A stretch of DNA of 64,000 nucleotides, taken from positions 806,001 to 870,000 of the forward strand of contig NZ_CP016780.1 in the NCBI RefSeq assembly GCF_002288325.1, written 5' to 3'. Positions 17,327 through 26,742 of the stretch are shown here, in pieces. A program made the translations under genes and the position numbers. How positions within the stretch are numbered: position 1 is the first letter of the stretch; the number at the start of each line of letters is the position of its first letter. The notes beneath the pieces were generated by a model that ran no database searches, had not been told where the DNA came from, and saw nothing but the letters and a program-made list of their open reading frames with translations. The stretch comes from Candidatus Planktophila lacus. Lineage in GTDB: Bacteria; Actinomycetota; Actinomycetes; Nanopelagicales; Nanopelagicaceae.

Positions 17327-17992
17327 GTGCACGTCGTGATTATGGGATGCGGTCGAGTTGGTTCCTCTTTGGCGAGCGAACTCGAAGCTGCTGGCCATTC
17401 AGTTGCAATTATTGATCAATCTCGTGAAGCTTTCCGTCGCCTGGGACCAGACTTTAAAGGTCGTACAGTCGCTGGCGTTGGCTTTGATCGCGATACCTTG
17501 CTTGAAGCCGGTATTGAAACTGCCGATGCATTTGCCGCTGTAAGCAATGGTGATAACTCAAATATTTTGGCAGCCCGTGTTGCCCGCGAAACTTATGGCG
17601 TCGCAAATGTTGTTGCACGTATCTACGATCCAGGACGCGCTGAGATTTATCAGCGCTTAGGCATTCCAACTGTTGCAACTGTTATCTGGGCAACTGATCA
17701 GATCTTGCGTCGCCTAGTGCCAGAAGGTTCACTTTCTGAATGGCGCGATGCCAGCGGAACAATTCAACTCTGCGAGATGCATCCCCACAAAGATTGGTTC
17801 GGTCGTCCAATCGCTGAAATTGAATTAGCGATCGAAGCCCGCGTCGCGTTTTTAACTCGACTTGCTGAAGGCTTGATCCCTGATGAGCACACTGTTTTGC
17901 AAGAAGGCGATCTAATGCACGTAACAGTTCGCGCCGAAAACACCGCTGCAGTAGAAGCAATACTGGCGCGCTCACCTGAGGATCATTCATGA
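17327..17992 (+). CDS. TrkA family K+ uptake regulator (first of pair, CeoB-like)
   Basis: A 221-residue protein with a TrkA-N Rossmann fold from residue 1 (VVIMGCGRVGSSLA, then the acidic strand end VAIIDQS) and a TrkA-C domain after about 140. Such RCK-type proteins bind NAD(H)/ATP and gate a potassium translocator. No TrkH/KtrB membrane subunit is in the window. It overlaps the second trkA gene by 4 bp (ATGA). The arrangement methyltransferase / trkA-trkA / DUF3159 / dut repeats that of M. tuberculosis Rv2689c-Rv2697c. Confidence 0.88.
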   Translation: MHVVIMGCGRVGSSLASELEAAGHSVAIIDQSREAFRRLGPDFKGRTVAGVGFDRDTLLEAGIETADAFAAVSNGDNSNILAARVARETYGVANVVARIYDPGRAEIYQRLGIPTVATVIWATDQILRRLVPEGSLSEWRDASGTIQLCEMHPHKDWFGRPIAEIELAIEARVAFLTRLAEGLIPDEHTVLQEGDLMHVTVRAENTAAVEAILARSPEDHS

Positions 17993-18648
17993 GAATTGCT
18001 ATAGCAGGAGCTGGAAATGTCGGTCGTGCAATTGCACGCGAACTTCTAGATAACGGACACCAAGTACTTCTAATCGACCGCGATCCAAAAGCGCTGAAGA
18101 TGGAATCTGTTCCAGATGCTGAATGGTTGATGGCCGATGCCTGCGAAATTACCTCACTCGATAAAGCGGTGTTAAATAATTGCCAGGTTTTAGTTGCAGC
18201 AACCGGTGATGACAAAGTTAATTTAGTAGCCTCGTTATTGGCCAAGACCGAATATGGCGTTCCTCGCGTTGTCGCACGTATTAATCATCCAAAGAATGAG
18301 TGGCTCTTTGATTCATCTTGGGGAGTAGATGTTGCAGTATCAACTCCACGAATTATCTCAGCGCTAGTTGAAGAAGCGGTAAGCGTAGGAGATGTCGTTC
18401 GACTCTTCTCTTTCCGCAAGGGTCAGGCCAACTTGGTTGAGCTAACACTTCCTGATACATCAATGTGCATTGGCAAAACCGTTGAAGAAATTACCCTTCC
18501 CGACGATGCATCTCTTGCCGCAATCGTGCGCGATGGTCGTGTGATTACTCCGACTCCAACTGATGTCTTTAGCGCTGGCGATGAGCTTCTCTTTGTCGCA
18601 TCAGCAACTGCTGAAAGTTTGATCAAATCCTGCTTTATCGAACAGTAA
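17989..18648 (+). CDS. TrkA family K+ uptake regulator (second of pair, CeoC-like)
   Basis: A 219-residue TrkA-N/TrkA-C protein: IAIAGAGNVGRAIAREL at the N-terminus, the acidic VLLIDRDPKAL strand, ATGDDKVNLVASLLAKTEYGVPRVVARI in the nucleotide domain, and a C-terminal TrkA-C domain (NLVELTLPDTSMCIGKTV). It probably forms a hetero-oligomer with the protein encoded just upstream, which it overlaps by 4 bp. It faces the DUF3159 gene with a 2-bp gap. Confidence 0.88.
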   Translation: MRIAIAGAGNVGRAIARELLDNGHQVLLIDRDPKALKMESVPDAEWLMADACEITSLDKAVLNNCQVLVAATGDDKVNLVASLLAKTEYGVPRVVARINHPKNEWLFDSSWGVDVAVSTPRIISALVEEAVSVGDVVRLFSFRKGQANLVELTLPDTSMCIGKTVEEITLPDDASLAAIVRDGRVITPTPTDVFSAGDELLFVASATAESLIKSCFIEQ

Positions 18649-18650
18649 CT

Positions 18651-19277
18651 TTACTTTTCGCTAACTTTCGTTGTTGGAACGGTTTTTAAGATCATCCAAG
18701 AACCATAAGCAGTCGCCAGAAATAGCGGATATCCCATAGCTAGGTTTACTGTTCCGAGTAAATTCACATTTCCACTTCGATAAATCGGGTACTGCACGGC
18801 GATGCGCGCAAAGAACATCCCAACCCAGAGCCAACTAGCCCGCTTATATGCGCGAGCTCGTGCTGGATCTTTACGCCATTGTAAGTTTTCTCCCAGAATT
18901 GGCCCAAGCAATAAACCAAGGATCGGCCATCCCGTCAAGTTGGCAATCAAGTAAACGCTGCCATATCCAAGGTTGGTGAGTAACTTTGGGATATAGAGAT
19001 CGCTGGCATTTCCGGTGCGGTTGGCAAACCAAGCGCAGATTAACGAGCCAATCAACCCAGAGACTGCATGTTGAATAGTCTCGCGCATGGCTAGGCGAAT
19101 TATCGTTAAGAGCGCCGACACTGCAACGGATGCAAAAAGTGCGCTTTGAAGTTCATCTGTAACGTTGAAAACAACTAGGAAAATAACTGAAGGAATACCA
19201 GAATCAATTAAGCCTTTCTTGCCACCAAAAGCTGCAAGAACTTTCGCCTTATCCTCGTGATGTTCCGGATTACTCAT
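18651..19277 (-). CDS. DUF3159 family membrane protein
   Basis: A 208-residue integral membrane protein with about five hydrophobic helices, matching actinobacterial DUF3159 (Rv2693c-like). Seen: an N-terminal FGGKKGLIDSGIPSVIFLVVF, a GLIGSLICAWFANRTG turn, and the conserved charged loop NLQWRKDPARARAYKRASWLW. No function is known. Its ATG overlaps the end of dut by 4 bp, so it is in an operon with thioesterase, dut and itself, in that order of transcription. Confidence 0.85.
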   Translation of the reverse strand: MSNPEHHEDKAKVLAAFGGKKGLIDSGIPSVIFLVVFNVTDELQSALFASVAVSALLTIIRLAMRETIQHAVSGLIGSLICAWFANRTGNASDLYIPKLLTNLGYGSVYLIANLTGWPILGLLLGPILGENLQWRKDPARARAYKRASWLWVGMFFARIAVQYPIYRSGNVNLLGTVNLAMGYPLFLATAYGSWMILKTVPTTKVSEK

Positions 19278-19714
19278 GTGCGACCCGTTGATCCAAAGCC
19301 ATCAGCGCCGCGACCAGAACCTGGCAGGCTTTCTACTTCTAGGAAATCTGCACGTTCTACCTTTTGAATAACTAGTTGCGCGATGCGATCTCCGCGTTTG
19401 AATGAAACGCTCTCGTTAGGATCGTGATTGATCAAAATAACTTGTAACTCTCCGCGATAACCAGCATCAACTGTGCCAGGAGCGTTGACCATGGTGACGC
19501 CATGTTTAATTGCAAGCCCAGAACGCGGATGAACTAACGCAACGTAACCATCGGGAAGGGCGATCGAAATTCCAGTTGGAACAAGCGCGCGCTCCCCCGG
19601 TGCAAGAACAACATCAATACGCGAGACTATGTCTGCGCCAGCATCTCCACCTTTTGCGTAACGCGGCAGTGGCAGATCTGGATCTAGCCTTGTTACTAAT
19701 ACTTGAACGCCCAT
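19274..19714 (-). CDS. dut: dUTP diphosphatase (dUTPase)
   Basis: A 146-residue trimeric dUTPase hydrolysing dUTP to dUMP and pyrophosphate, keeping uracil out of DNA and supplying dTMP synthesis. The five motifs are all present: GDAGADI (I), PRSGLA (II), GTVDAGYRGE (III, with the catalytic Asp), RGDRIAQLVI (IV) and the mobile C-terminal GRGADGFGSTGR (V). Its ATG shares a base with the upstream thioesterase stop and its end overlaps DUF3159 by 4 bp. Confidence 0.95.
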   Translation of the reverse strand: MGVQVLVTRLDPDLPLPRYAKGGDAGADIVSRIDVVLAPGERALVPTGISIALPDGYVALVHPRSGLAIKHGVTMVNAPGTVDAGYRGELQVILINHDPNESVSFKRGDRIAQLVIQKVERADFLEVESLPGSGRGADGFGSTGRT

Positions 19715-20298
19715 TATGGATTTATCTCAAATTCCGGATCTACAAAGGCGAGGATCTCAGGGGTCTTGGCGATATGTTCTAGATACTCTTTCGGAGCGTT
19801 CTCTAAAAAGTGCGACATTGGAACAATTACAAAGAGCGCTGCCGCTTTTACCGCGATTTCACCATCTGGGCCACCAAGGCGACCTTCTGCAGCGGTGTAA
19901 ACCTTACGATTTACCTGTCCAGTAATTCTTGCTGTTATATGCAAAGTGGTTCCCATTGGAACCGGCTTTAAAAAATCTGTTTCTAAACGCGCGGTGACCG
20001 CCGGTGAGCGAATCAACCACATCAACTTTCCGAGCGCTTCATCAAATGCCAGCGATAACAGCCCGCCGTGCGCTAACCCTGGAGCGCCTTGGTGATTTTC
20101 GGTAACCATAAACTCAGCAGTTAAATCTGCACCAGCTCCTGCGTGTGCAACCAAATGTAAACCAGTTGGATGTAGTTCACCGCAACCGAAGCAATGTCCA
20201 AAGTGAGATGGAATCTTGGTCCCAATCTCGGGCGCCTTCGGATGGCGCTCTGGGATAACCGCACCTTCTGGAGCAGTAGTGCTAGCGATTCGACTCAT
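19714..20298 (-). CDS. PaaI-type hotdog-fold thioesterase
   Basis: A 194-residue protein with a single hotdog domain from about residue 55. The segment GAPGLAHGGLLSLAFDEALG carries the HGG-x-D/E pattern of PaaI thioesterases, followed by AVTARLETDFLKPVPMGTTL. A preceding GHCFGCGELHPTGLHL contains the CxGCG motif common in actinobacterial members. It should hydrolyse an acyl-CoA of unknown identity. It leads an operon with dut and DUF3159, and its ATG has a -10 hexamer 6 bp upstream. Confidence 0.82.
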   Translation of the reverse strand: MSRIASTTAPEGAVIPERHPKAPEIGTKIPSHFGHCFGCGELHPTGLHLVAHAGAGADLTAEFMVTENHQGAPGLAHGGLLSLAFDEALGKLMWLIRSPAVTARLETDFLKPVPMGTTLHITARITGQVNRKVYTAAEGRLGGPDGEIAVKAAALFVIVPMSHFLENAPKEYLEHIAKTPEILAFVDPEFEINP

Positions 20299-20304
20299 AG
20301 CCTC

Positions 20305-20310
20305 ACTTTA
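20305..20310 (-). promoter_or_regulatory. -10 element of the thioesterase-dut-DUF3159 operon (leaderless)
   Basis: TAAAGT on the minus strand, 6 bp before the ATG at 20298. Confidence 0.45.
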
Positions 20311-20364
20311 CTTCATAGTCTTAACTTCATCTACGTTCCAAGATAAGAAAGGAGCTTAAAAGAC

Positions 20365-20370
20365 TAAGAT
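20365..20370 (+). promoter_or_regulatory. -10 element of the DUF3093 gene (leaderless)
   Basis: TAAGAT, 6 bp before the GTG at 20377. No -35 stands out at the expected distance. Confidence 0.5.
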
Positions 20371-20376
20371 AAAGGT

Positions 20377-20808
20377 GTGATCTTCCGCGAAGTTCTAAGG
20401 CCGCCTATTTGGGTGCTGGCCTTTATATATTTTCTCTTTCTTTCCATAGTTCTCTCTGTATGGGCAGCGCTAGATAATCGAGCGACGTTGGTCACTTTTG
20501 TAATCTCAACACTCGCGCTGATCTGGATCGCGTTTTCTATGACTTCAGAAATAACTTTTGACGGAAAAGTTCTAAAGATTGATAAAGCAAATATTGAAGT
20601 TAATTACCTTGGAAAAGCCACAGTTCTAGATAAAACTGCGATGAGATTACTTCGTACCCGTGATGCTGATCCTGCTGCCTATCTGGCAATCAAATTTTGG
20701 GAGCCACGTGGGTTGCGAATCGATCTAAACGATTCAAGAGATAGGACGCCATATTGGCTAGTAACGAGCAAACGCGGCGAAGAGATCGCCGCGCTGCTTA
20801 ATCGTTAA
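20377..20808 (+). CDS. DUF3093 family membrane protein
   Basis: A 143-residue protein with two N-terminal transmembrane helices (PIWVLAFIYFLFLSIVLSVW and VTFVISTLALIWIAF) and a soluble C-terminal domain containing RTRDADPAAYLAIKFWEPRG and a DRTPYWLVTSKR segment characteristic of DUF3093 (Rv2698-like). The function is unknown. The position between dut and DUF4193 is conserved in actinobacteria. It converges on the DUF4193 gene with a 22-bp gap. Confidence 0.82.
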   Translation: MIFREVLRPPIWVLAFIYFLFLSIVLSVWAALDNRATLVTFVISTLALIWIAFSMTSEITFDGKVLKIDKANIEVNYLGKATVLDKTAMRLLRTRDADPAAYLAIKFWEPRGLRIDLNDSRDRTPYWLVTSKRGEEIAALLNR

Positions 20809-20830
20809 ACCGATTACTGAATTACTTTAA

Positions 20831-21127
20831 TTAATTGCACTCTTTACAGACTGCCTTGGCGCCTTCACCCTTAGCCAGTTGAGTTATATGGTGCACCAAG
20901 AAGCATCGTGAACAAGTAAATTCATCGACCTGCTTTGGCACGACGCGCACTGCTAGTTCTTCACCAGATAGATCTGCGCCAGGAAGTTCTAGATTCTCTG
21001 CCGCCTCTGCTTCATCGACATCAATCTGACCGGATTGAGCATCGACGCGCTTAGCTTTGAGTTCTTCTAGCGACTCCTCGTGGAGTTCCTCATCCGTCTT
21101 TCGGGGGGTGTCGTAATCTGTTGCCAC
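20831..21127 (-). CDS. DUF4193 family protein, zinc-ribbon-like
   Basis: A 98-residue protein matching Rv2699c-type DUF4193. The N-terminus VATDYDTPRKTDEE and the middle DVDEAEAAENLELPGADLSGEEL are strongly conserved in the family. Two CxxC pairs, FTCSRCFLVHH and AVCKECN at the very end, probably bind zinc. I chose the GTG at 21127 because AGGTGA lies 5 bp upstream and relatives begin MATDYD; an in-frame GTG at 21136 would add three residues. The function is unknown; it may contact nucleic acid. Confidence 0.85.
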   Translation of the reverse strand: MATDYDTPRKTDEELHEESLEELKAKRVDAQSGQIDVDEAEAAENLELPGADLSGEELAVRVVPKQVDEFTCSRCFLVHHITQLAKGEGAKAVCKECN

Positions 21128-21294
21128 TGCTCTCACCTCACTTCCATATATTCAAAACAACTCGCATCTATTGCTCGTTGCGTACGGGCGCATACTCGCG
21201 CACTTACCTGTGATTACCCATTACAACCATCGGCGTGTCGCAGATATTCCCCGTATAAATAAGTAAGACCAGACATTAATAGGGCTTTTCCACC
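21128..21294. other. Gene-free leader/promoter region of DUF4193
   Basis: Between the DUF4193 start and the repeat at the end of hflX I see no gene or RNA. It must contain the DUF4193 promoter; TATATT/GAATAT-like hexamers lie 15-25 bp before the start codon, with no convincing -35. Confidence 0.4.
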
Positions 21295-21380
21295 GCTTCT
21301 ATCGCTTTTTACCTTGGCGATATACGCGCTGCTTCTATCGCTTTTTACCTTGGCGATATACGCGCTGCTTCTATCGCTTT
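21295..21380. repeat. 36-bp tandem repeat duplicating the 3' end of hflX
   Basis: 2.4 copies with an exact 36-bp period: 21345-21380 encodes the last 11 residues and the stop of HflX, 21309-21344 is an identical copy after the stop, and 21295-21308 is a 14-bp partial copy. The repeated unit includes the TAA, so the protein is unchanged. Confidence 0.9.
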
Positions 21381-22817
21381 AGCCAGTGATGCCCCCACGC
21401 GCGCATGAATAGCCGTGCCGCTCTCCACGTATTCCTCAGAGAGAATTTCACCAGTCTCATGAATCTCGTTTACCAAATCACCGCGGTTGTATGGAATTAT
21501 CGAATTTATTTCGATATTCGGCTGCGGTAGCGACTTCTCGATTGCATGTACTAAACCTTCAATTCCAAATCCGGTTCGCGCAGAGAATGCATAACTGTTC
21601 TTCTCTTTACGTAATATCTCCATAACCACTTCAGGGTTAGCTGAATCAACTTTATTAATGGCGATTATTTCCGGGATATCTCCCCCGCCAATATCGGTTA
21701 TAACTTCGCGGACGGCGCGGATCTGTTCAAAAGGATCTGGATGCGAACCATCGACAACGTGAACTATTAAATCTGCTCCAGATACTTCCTCCAGTGTTGA
21801 TTTAAAGGCATCAACTAGTTGGTGTGGAAGGTGGCGAACAAAACCCACTGTGTCAGAGAGTGTGTAAGTGCGGCCATCTGCGGTGTGTGACTTACGCACC
21901 GTTGGATCAAGGGTTGCAAATAAAGCATTTTCGACAAGCACACCTGCATTGGTTAGCCGGTTAAGAAGAGATGATTTTCCTGCGTTGGTATAACCGGCGA
22001 TAGCTACAGATGGAATATTGAAACGTTTACGTTCTTGCCGCTTTGTATCTCGAGATACCTTCATCTCCGCTATCTCACGGCGCAATTTGGCCATCTTGTC
22101 GCGAATACGACGTCGATCTGTTTCGATCTTAGTTTCACCTGGACCGCGGCCACCAATACCTGCACCACCTGCGGCGCGGCCACCAACTTGGCGGGAAAGT
22201 GAATCACCCCAACCACGTAGACGAGGAAGTAAGTAGGCGATCTGCGCGAGCTCTACCTGCGCCTTACCTTCTTTACTCTTGGCGTGCTGGGCGAAGATAT
22301 CGAGAATAAGGGCTGTGCGATCTACAACTTTCACCTTTAACTTATCTTCAAGTTGTCGCAGTTGTGATGGAGAGAGTTCACCGTCGCAAATAACTGTGTC
22401 GGCACCACTTGATGCAACTATCTGGCGAAGTTCAATTACCTTTCCAGAACCGATATATGTTGCGGGATCTGGTTTATCTCTTCTCTGGATCAAGCCATCT
22501 AGAACTTCCGAACCAGCCGTTTCGGCGAGTGCTTTCAACTCGGCGAGTGAATTCTCGGCCATCTCGGCGCTGCCTTCTGTCCATACGCCGACAAGAACAA
22601 CACGTTCTAGTTGTAACTGGCGATACTCGGCATCAGAAATATCTTGTAGTTCAGTAGAAAATCCCTTTACGCGGCGGAGCGCGTGACGATCGCTTAGCTC
22701 TTGTTGCGGATCAGGATCGTATTCACTTTCGTCGGCATCAAAATCTGCCGCTACCCGCGCACTTTCGCGAAGTAGCTCTTCAAATAAATCGTTATTGCGT
22801 GGTTGGTCGTTACTCAT
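21345..22817 (-). CDS. hflX: GTPase HflX
   Basis: A 490-residue ribosome-associated GTPase that splits or rescues stalled ribosomes. An HflX N-terminal domain (about 75-215) has the sequence DTVICDGELSPSQLRQLED; a glycine-rich linker GGRAAGGAGIGGRGPGETK precedes the G domain, with P-loop GYTNAGKSSLLN, switch DTVGFVRHLPHQLV and NKVD. It follows the usual actinobacterial order with dapF, miaA and miaB. Its ATG overlaps the dapF stop by 4 bp. Its 3' end is tandemly duplicated downstream of the stop. Confidence 0.93.
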   Translation of the reverse strand: MSNDQPRNNDLFEELLRESARVAADFDADESEYDPDPQQELSDRHALRRVKGFSTELQDISDAEYRQLQLERVVLVGVWTEGSAEMAENSLAELKALAETAGSEVLDGLIQRRDKPDPATYIGSGKVIELRQIVASSGADTVICDGELSPSQLRQLEDKLKVKVVDRTALILDIFAQHAKSKEGKAQVELAQIAYLLPRLRGWGDSLSRQVGGRAAGGAGIGGRGPGETKIETDRRRIRDKMAKLRREIAEMKVSRDTKRQERKRFNIPSVAIAGYTNAGKSSLLNRLTNAGVLVENALFATLDPTVRKSHTADGRTYTLSDTVGFVRHLPHQLVDAFKSTLEEVSGADLIVHVVDGSHPDPFEQIRAVREVITDIGGGDIPEIIAINKVDSANPEVVMEILRKEKNSYAFSARTGFGIEGLVHAIEKSLPQPNIEINSIIPYNRGDLVNEIHETGEILSEEYVESGTAIHARVGASLAKAIEAARISPR

Positions 22818-23626
22818 GCATCCTGCAAGTAATCGGTTATATCAATATCTTTTATCAAGACTGCTGGGCCAATAAGAGTGGCATTGGCGTGAGGATCGAT
22901 ATCTACTACCAATCTTCCTCCCGGAGGGAAAATTACCCAACGCGCTGGCAGAGAAGTATTTGTGTGAAGCGTTGCAGCAAGTGCGACTGCGCAAGTCCCG
23001 GTTCCGCATGAACGAGTCTCACCACTACCCCGTTCGTGCACGCGCATCTTGATCTCTTTATTTGCAGTGATTTCAACGAATTCAACGTTAACGCCTTCTG
23101 GGTATATATCTCGTGGGCGCACTACTGGCGCATCTTTGAGCGATCCCACATCTTCAATCTTTTCGACAAAAACCACTGCATGAGGATTGCCTACGCTGAT
23201 GTGATACCCGTTCCAGATCTTTCCCTCAACGGAGGCAGTAACCGCTTCTCCCTCATCCATAACTTTGCCCATATTTACAGAAATATCATCTTTTGCTGGA
23301 ACCCGTAGATGCTTTACACCATCTCGAGTATTGATCGCAAAAATTCCTTCAGGTTGATGGCCGCGCTCAACTAAGTATCTAGCCATTACGCGGATGCCGT
23401 TGCCACACATTTCAGCCAGTGATCCGTCGGCATTTCGGTAATCCATAAACCATTTACCGTCGCGCTTACCAATTTTTATCAGGCCATCTGCGCCGATTCC
23501 AGTTTCACGGTTACACATCGCAGCCGTCTGTGAAGTAGTTATTGATATCTCTTCTTCAGGATCAAAGACCACAAGAAAATCATTCTCGGTGCCATGGCCA
23601 TAGGTGGCGATAATTGGAGTATTCAT
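22814..23626 (-). CDS. dapF: Diaminopimelate epimerase
   Basis: A 270-residue enzyme converting LL- to meso-diaminopimelate for lysine and peptidoglycan. The two catalytic cysteines are in MCGNGIRVMARY and RSCGTGTCAVALAA, and the N-terminus has the family motif GHGTENDFLVV. The ATG at 23626 shares one base with the miaA stop (TAATG) and gives the normal N-terminus; longer in-frame starts run back into miaA and add unrelated residues. Confidence 0.93.
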   Translation of the reverse strand: MNTPIIATYGHGTENDFLVVFDPEEEISITTSQTAAMCNRETGIGADGLIKIGKRDGKWFMDYRNADGSLAEMCGNGIRVMARYLVERGHQPEGIFAINTRDGVKHLRVPAKDDISVNMGKVMDEGEAVTASVEGKIWNGYHISVGNPHAVVFVEKIEDVGSLKDAPVVRPRDIYPEGVNVEFVEITANKEIKMRVHERGSGETRSCGTGTCAVALAATLHTNTSLPARWVIFPPGGRLVVDIDPHANATLIGPAVLIKDIDITDYLQDA

Positions 23627-24531
23627 TACGTTGTTGAGTTTATCTTCTGCAGAACCGTTTCCAAACGCGGTTGGATCGGTGAAATCCATTTAATTCGCGC
23701 ATCGCGGGAGAACCAAGTCTCTTGGCGGCGGGCATATTGCCTTGTGGCGCGTTTGGTCTCTTCCATCGCCTGATCCTCACTAATCTCACCTGCGCGCATG
23801 GAGATTACTTGCGCATAACCCAGTGCGCGCCTTGCGGTGGTTGCCTTGGTGATTCCTTCGGTGATTAGCGAATCAACTTCGGCTACCAAGCCTCTGCCCC
23901 ACATTAAATCAACGCGCGCATCGATGCGTTCGGTTAGCTTCTCGCGATCCATAACGAGGCCAAATTGCAGCGCATCTGGATACTTGGATGAGTCTTCGCG
24001 AGGAAGATTGGCGGTAAATGGTTGTCCCGTAATCTCAATTACCTCCAGAGCTCGAATTACGCGGCGCACATTTTGGATATCGATCGCCGCAGCTGCTGCG
24101 GGATCCAGAAGTTGTAGTCGTTCAAAAAGTCGGGCTACTCCGAATTCTTCGGCCTCTTGATTTAAACGCTCTCGAACTTCTGGATTGGTATCTGGGAAAT
24201 TCAACTCATCCAAAATCGCCTTTATGTAGAGGCCCGTTCCACCAACGATTACAGCATGGTTATTGCGCGCGTGAATCTCGGTGATCTTCTTTCGCGCTTG
24301 TTCTTGATACCAGGCAACCGTTGCATCTTCGGTAACGTCCAAGACATCTAGTAGATGATGCTCGATGCCGCCTCGTTCTTCCAGAGTTAACTTCGCGGTT
24401 CCTATATCCATGCCCCGATAGAGTTGCATCGAATCGGCATTGAGTATCTCTGCACCAATCTCTTTAGCAAGAGCTACCGCAAGATCGCTCTTACCGGTGG
24501 CGGTAGCCCCACAAATCACTATCGTCTTCAT
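23626..24531 (-). CDS. miaA: tRNA dimethylallyltransferase
   Basis: A 301-residue enzyme that transfers dimethylallyl to N6 of A37 in tRNAs reading UNN codons, the substrate of MiaB. Seen: P-loop CGATATGKSDLAVA, the tRNA/DMAPP motif LNADSMQLYRGMDIGTAKL, VVGGTGLYIKAIL, and RRVIRALEVIEITG. The ATG at 24531 yields the standard N-terminus MKTIVICG; a GTG at 24552 would add seven residues overlapping miaB. The gene runs miaB-miaA-dapF-hflX in one operon. Confidence 0.93.
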   Translation of the reverse strand: MKTIVICGATATGKSDLAVALAKEIGAEILNADSMQLYRGMDIGTAKLTLEERGGIEHHLLDVLDVTEDATVAWYQEQARKKITEIHARNNHAVIVGGTGLYIKAILDELNFPDTNPEVRERLNQEAEEFGVARLFERLQLLDPAAAAAIDIQNVRRVIRALEVIEITGQPFTANLPREDSSKYPDALQFGLVMDREKLTERIDARVDLMWGRGLVAEVDSLITEGITKATTARRALGYAQVISMRAGEISEDQAMEETKRATRQYARRQETWFSRDARIKWISPIQPRLETVLQKINSTT

Positions 24532-24538
24532 AGTTGAG

Positions 24539-25972
24539 TTATTCAGCGGCACTTGGCTTGCGAAGAGTCGGAGTGCCTAGCGAAGTTGCAGTTGGTCCTT
24601 GCTTTGTGCGCGCTTCGTGGACATCTCCCCCACGAGTTTTGATATGTGCCAACTCTTTTGCGATCAGATAATGCGCAGAAGCATCTGTAATTTCTAGGTC
24701 TACAAAATCTCCGGGGCGCGCTTGGCTCTTGGCATCAAAGTGCACTAAGCGGAAATCTTCCGTCTTTCCAGTAAGCCTCGCCTGCGCTTGGTCGCGTCGA
24801 CCTTCGACTTCTGAGACCAAGGCGCGATGTGTTTGCCCAATAGATCTCTTATTTACGCCGAGAGAAATCTTCTGTTGATGTTCATGTAAACGCGTATAGC
24901 GCTCACCAACAACCGCTTCCGGTACTTGATTTGGCATTACACCAGCTGGGGTTCCGGGACGGATTGAATACTTGTATGTGTACGCCGCGGAAAATTGCGC
25001 TTGCGTAGTTAGGTCAAGAGTTGCTTGGAAATCGTATTCTGTCTCGCCTGGAAAACCTACGATGATGTCGGTCGTGATCATGGCGTGTGGCATAGCGCTA
25101 CGAACTCGATCCAAAATGCCAAGGTAACGGCTTGATCGATAAGAACGGCGCATCTCCTGCAAAATTCGATCAGAGCCCGACTGCAACGGCATATGTAGAT
25201 GGGGCATCACATTTGGCGTAGTTGCCATAACTTCAATGACATCATCGGTGAAATCGCGTGGGTGAGGTGACATGAAACGAACTCGCTCTAGCCCGTCAAT
25301 TTCTCCACATTTACGAAGCAGCGACGCGAATGCTCCGCGATCGCCAAATTCAACACCATAGGCGTTTACATTCTGACCCAACAAGGTAATTTCAATTACG
25401 CCTTGATCGACCAAAGCTCGGACTTCTTTCAAGATATCCGCTTCAGGGCGATCCTTTTCGATCCCACGAAGAGTTGGGACTATGCAGAAGGTGCAGGTGT
25501 TATTGCAGCCAACCGAAACTGAAACCCACGAAGTAAAAGCCGAGAATCTGCGCGCCGGTAACGTCGATGGGAAATGTTCTAACGCTTCTTTAATCTCAAT
25601 CTGGGACTCTTCTTCGATGCGCGCGCGTTCGAGCAAAACTGGCAATGAGCCAACGTTATGAGTTCCAAATACGACATCCACATAGGGAGCCTTCTTCAAG
25701 ATAATAGATTGATCTTTTTGGGCCAGGCACCCACCGACTGCGATCTGCATATTTGGATTGAGCTTTTTAATTGGCGCCAGAAAACTTAGATTTCCGTAGA
25801 GTTTGTTATCGGCGTTCTCACGCACGGCGCAGGTATTGAAAACGACGATATCTGCTTGTTCTCCCTCAATAACAGGCAAGTAACCAGCCTCATCCAATAA
25901 CCCCGCAATTCGTTCAGAGTCATGAACGTTCATCTGACAGCCGTATGTTTCGACTGTATAGGTGCGGGCCAT
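24539..25972 (-). CDS. miaB: tRNA-2-methylthio-N6-dimethylallyladenosine synthase
   Basis: A 477-residue methylthiotransferase adding the 2-methylthio group to i6A37. The N-terminal domain holds the auxiliary cluster cysteines ([33 protein letters not shown]), the radical-SAM motif is [12 protein letters not shown], and a TRAM domain with an added tail (ending [14 protein letters not shown]) closes the protein. It leads the miaB-miaA-dapF-hflX run and has a -10 hexamer 7 bp before its ATG. Confidence 0.94.
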   Translation of the reverse strand: MARTYTVETYGCQMNVHDSERIAGLLDEAGYLPVIEGEQADIVVFNTCAVRENADNKLYGNLSFLAPIKKLNPNMQIAVGGCLAQKDQSIILKKAPYVDVVFGTHNVGSLPVLLERARIEEESQIEIKEALEHFPSTLPARRFSAFTSWVSVSVGCNNTCTFCIVPTLRGIEKDRPEADILKEVRALVDQGVIEITLLGQNVNAYGVEFGDRGAFASLLRKCGEIDGLERVRFMSPHPRDFTDDVIEVMATTPNVMPHLHMPLQSGSDRILQEMRRSYRSSRYLGILDRVRSAMPHAMITTDIIVGFPGETEYDFQATLDLTTQAQFSAAYTYKYSIRPGTPAGVMPNQVPEAVVGERYTRLHEHQQKISLGVNKRSIGQTHRALVSEVEGRRDQAQARLTGKTEDFRLVHFDAKSQARPGDFVDLEITDASAHYLIAKELAHIKTRGGDVHEARTKQGPTATSLGTPTLRKPSAAE

Positions 25973-25979
25973 GAGGAGA

Positions 25980-25985
25980 AGGGTA
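25980..25985 (-). promoter_or_regulatory. -10 element of the miaB operon (leaderless)
   Basis: TACCCT on the minus strand, 7 bp before the ATG at 25972; it lies in the 23-bp gap after the amidotransferase gene. Confidence 0.4.
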
Positions 25986-25995
25986 TCGCTGTGAG

Positions 25996-26736
25996 TTAGA
26001 GAGGTAATACCTCAAAGCTCAGATCCTTGCGATTAACGACCAAGATTGAATGGTTGGTTAGACGAGTCCAGTGATCTTTACCCCAACCGGTCGATGCCAC
26101 CTTGATGACGCCATCTTCAACGCTATAGCGAAGTTCATAATGGCTATCTACAGTCCATTCAGTCGAATCAGCCTCATTGAATTCACAGACCGCAATAAAG
26201 GTGTCGGGGGTCATGAGCATTGAGTTGATACTCGTGAAGTCACAATTGGCAGAAATGGTCTTTACCGCTTTGCGAAGACCTTCAATCAAACCAAGTTCAT
26301 CGATACAGCTCAAGATAGTGAAGAAATAGCGCTCACTGTCCGTAGTGGAAGTGAACTTATCTAAATAGCGCGGGTCAACAAATTTCTGCACTGAATCAAT
26401 CGATTTGATGGTTCCGTTATGCATAAAGGAATAGTCGCCGTAGATAAATGGGTGGTTATTGGAAAGATCTACCGTTAAACCTTTAGATGCTAAACGCAGG
26501 TGCAATAGCGCACCATCTGACTTCAAATTCGTAGAAGATTCTGCGAACTTCTCACTCTCTGCTGCGAGAGTTAAGTCGCGAACCAGTTCGGTCTTACGTG
26601 TATCGGTTGAGCAAGCCGAGATTCCCCAGCCATGTTTATGCTCTTTGGATAGTTCTACAAAGTTTTCAAATCCTTCGCCAACAACATCTGCAAAGGTACG
26701 TTCTTCAGTCGCAACATATCCAAGTAATCTACACAT
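25996..26736 (-). CDS. Class II glutamine amidotransferase-like protein
   Basis: A 246-residue Ntn-type amidotransferase. Cys2 (MCRLLGYVA) is the predicted nucleophile after removal of Met1; [20 protein letters not shown] and the loop [20 protein letters not shown] form the glutamine pocket, and [13 protein letters not shown] is typical of EgtC/YafJ-type members. No synthase domain is attached, so the acceptor is unknown; EgtC itself acts in ergothioneine synthesis, but no other egt gene is here. The -10 hexamer lies 6 bp before the ATG. Confidence 0.82.
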   Translation of the reverse strand: MCRLLGYVATEERTFADVVGEGFENFVELSKEHKHGWGISACSTDTRKTELVRDLTLAAESEKFAESSTNLKSDGALLHLRLASKGLTVDLSNNHPFIYGDYSFMHNGTIKSIDSVQKFVDPRYLDKFTSTTDSERYFFTILSCIDELGLIEGLRKAVKTISANCDFTSINSMLMTPDTFIAVCEFNEADSTEWTVDSHYELRYSVEDGVIKVASTGWGKDHWTRLTNHSILVVNRKDLSFEVLPL

Positions 26737-26742
26737 GGGGCA

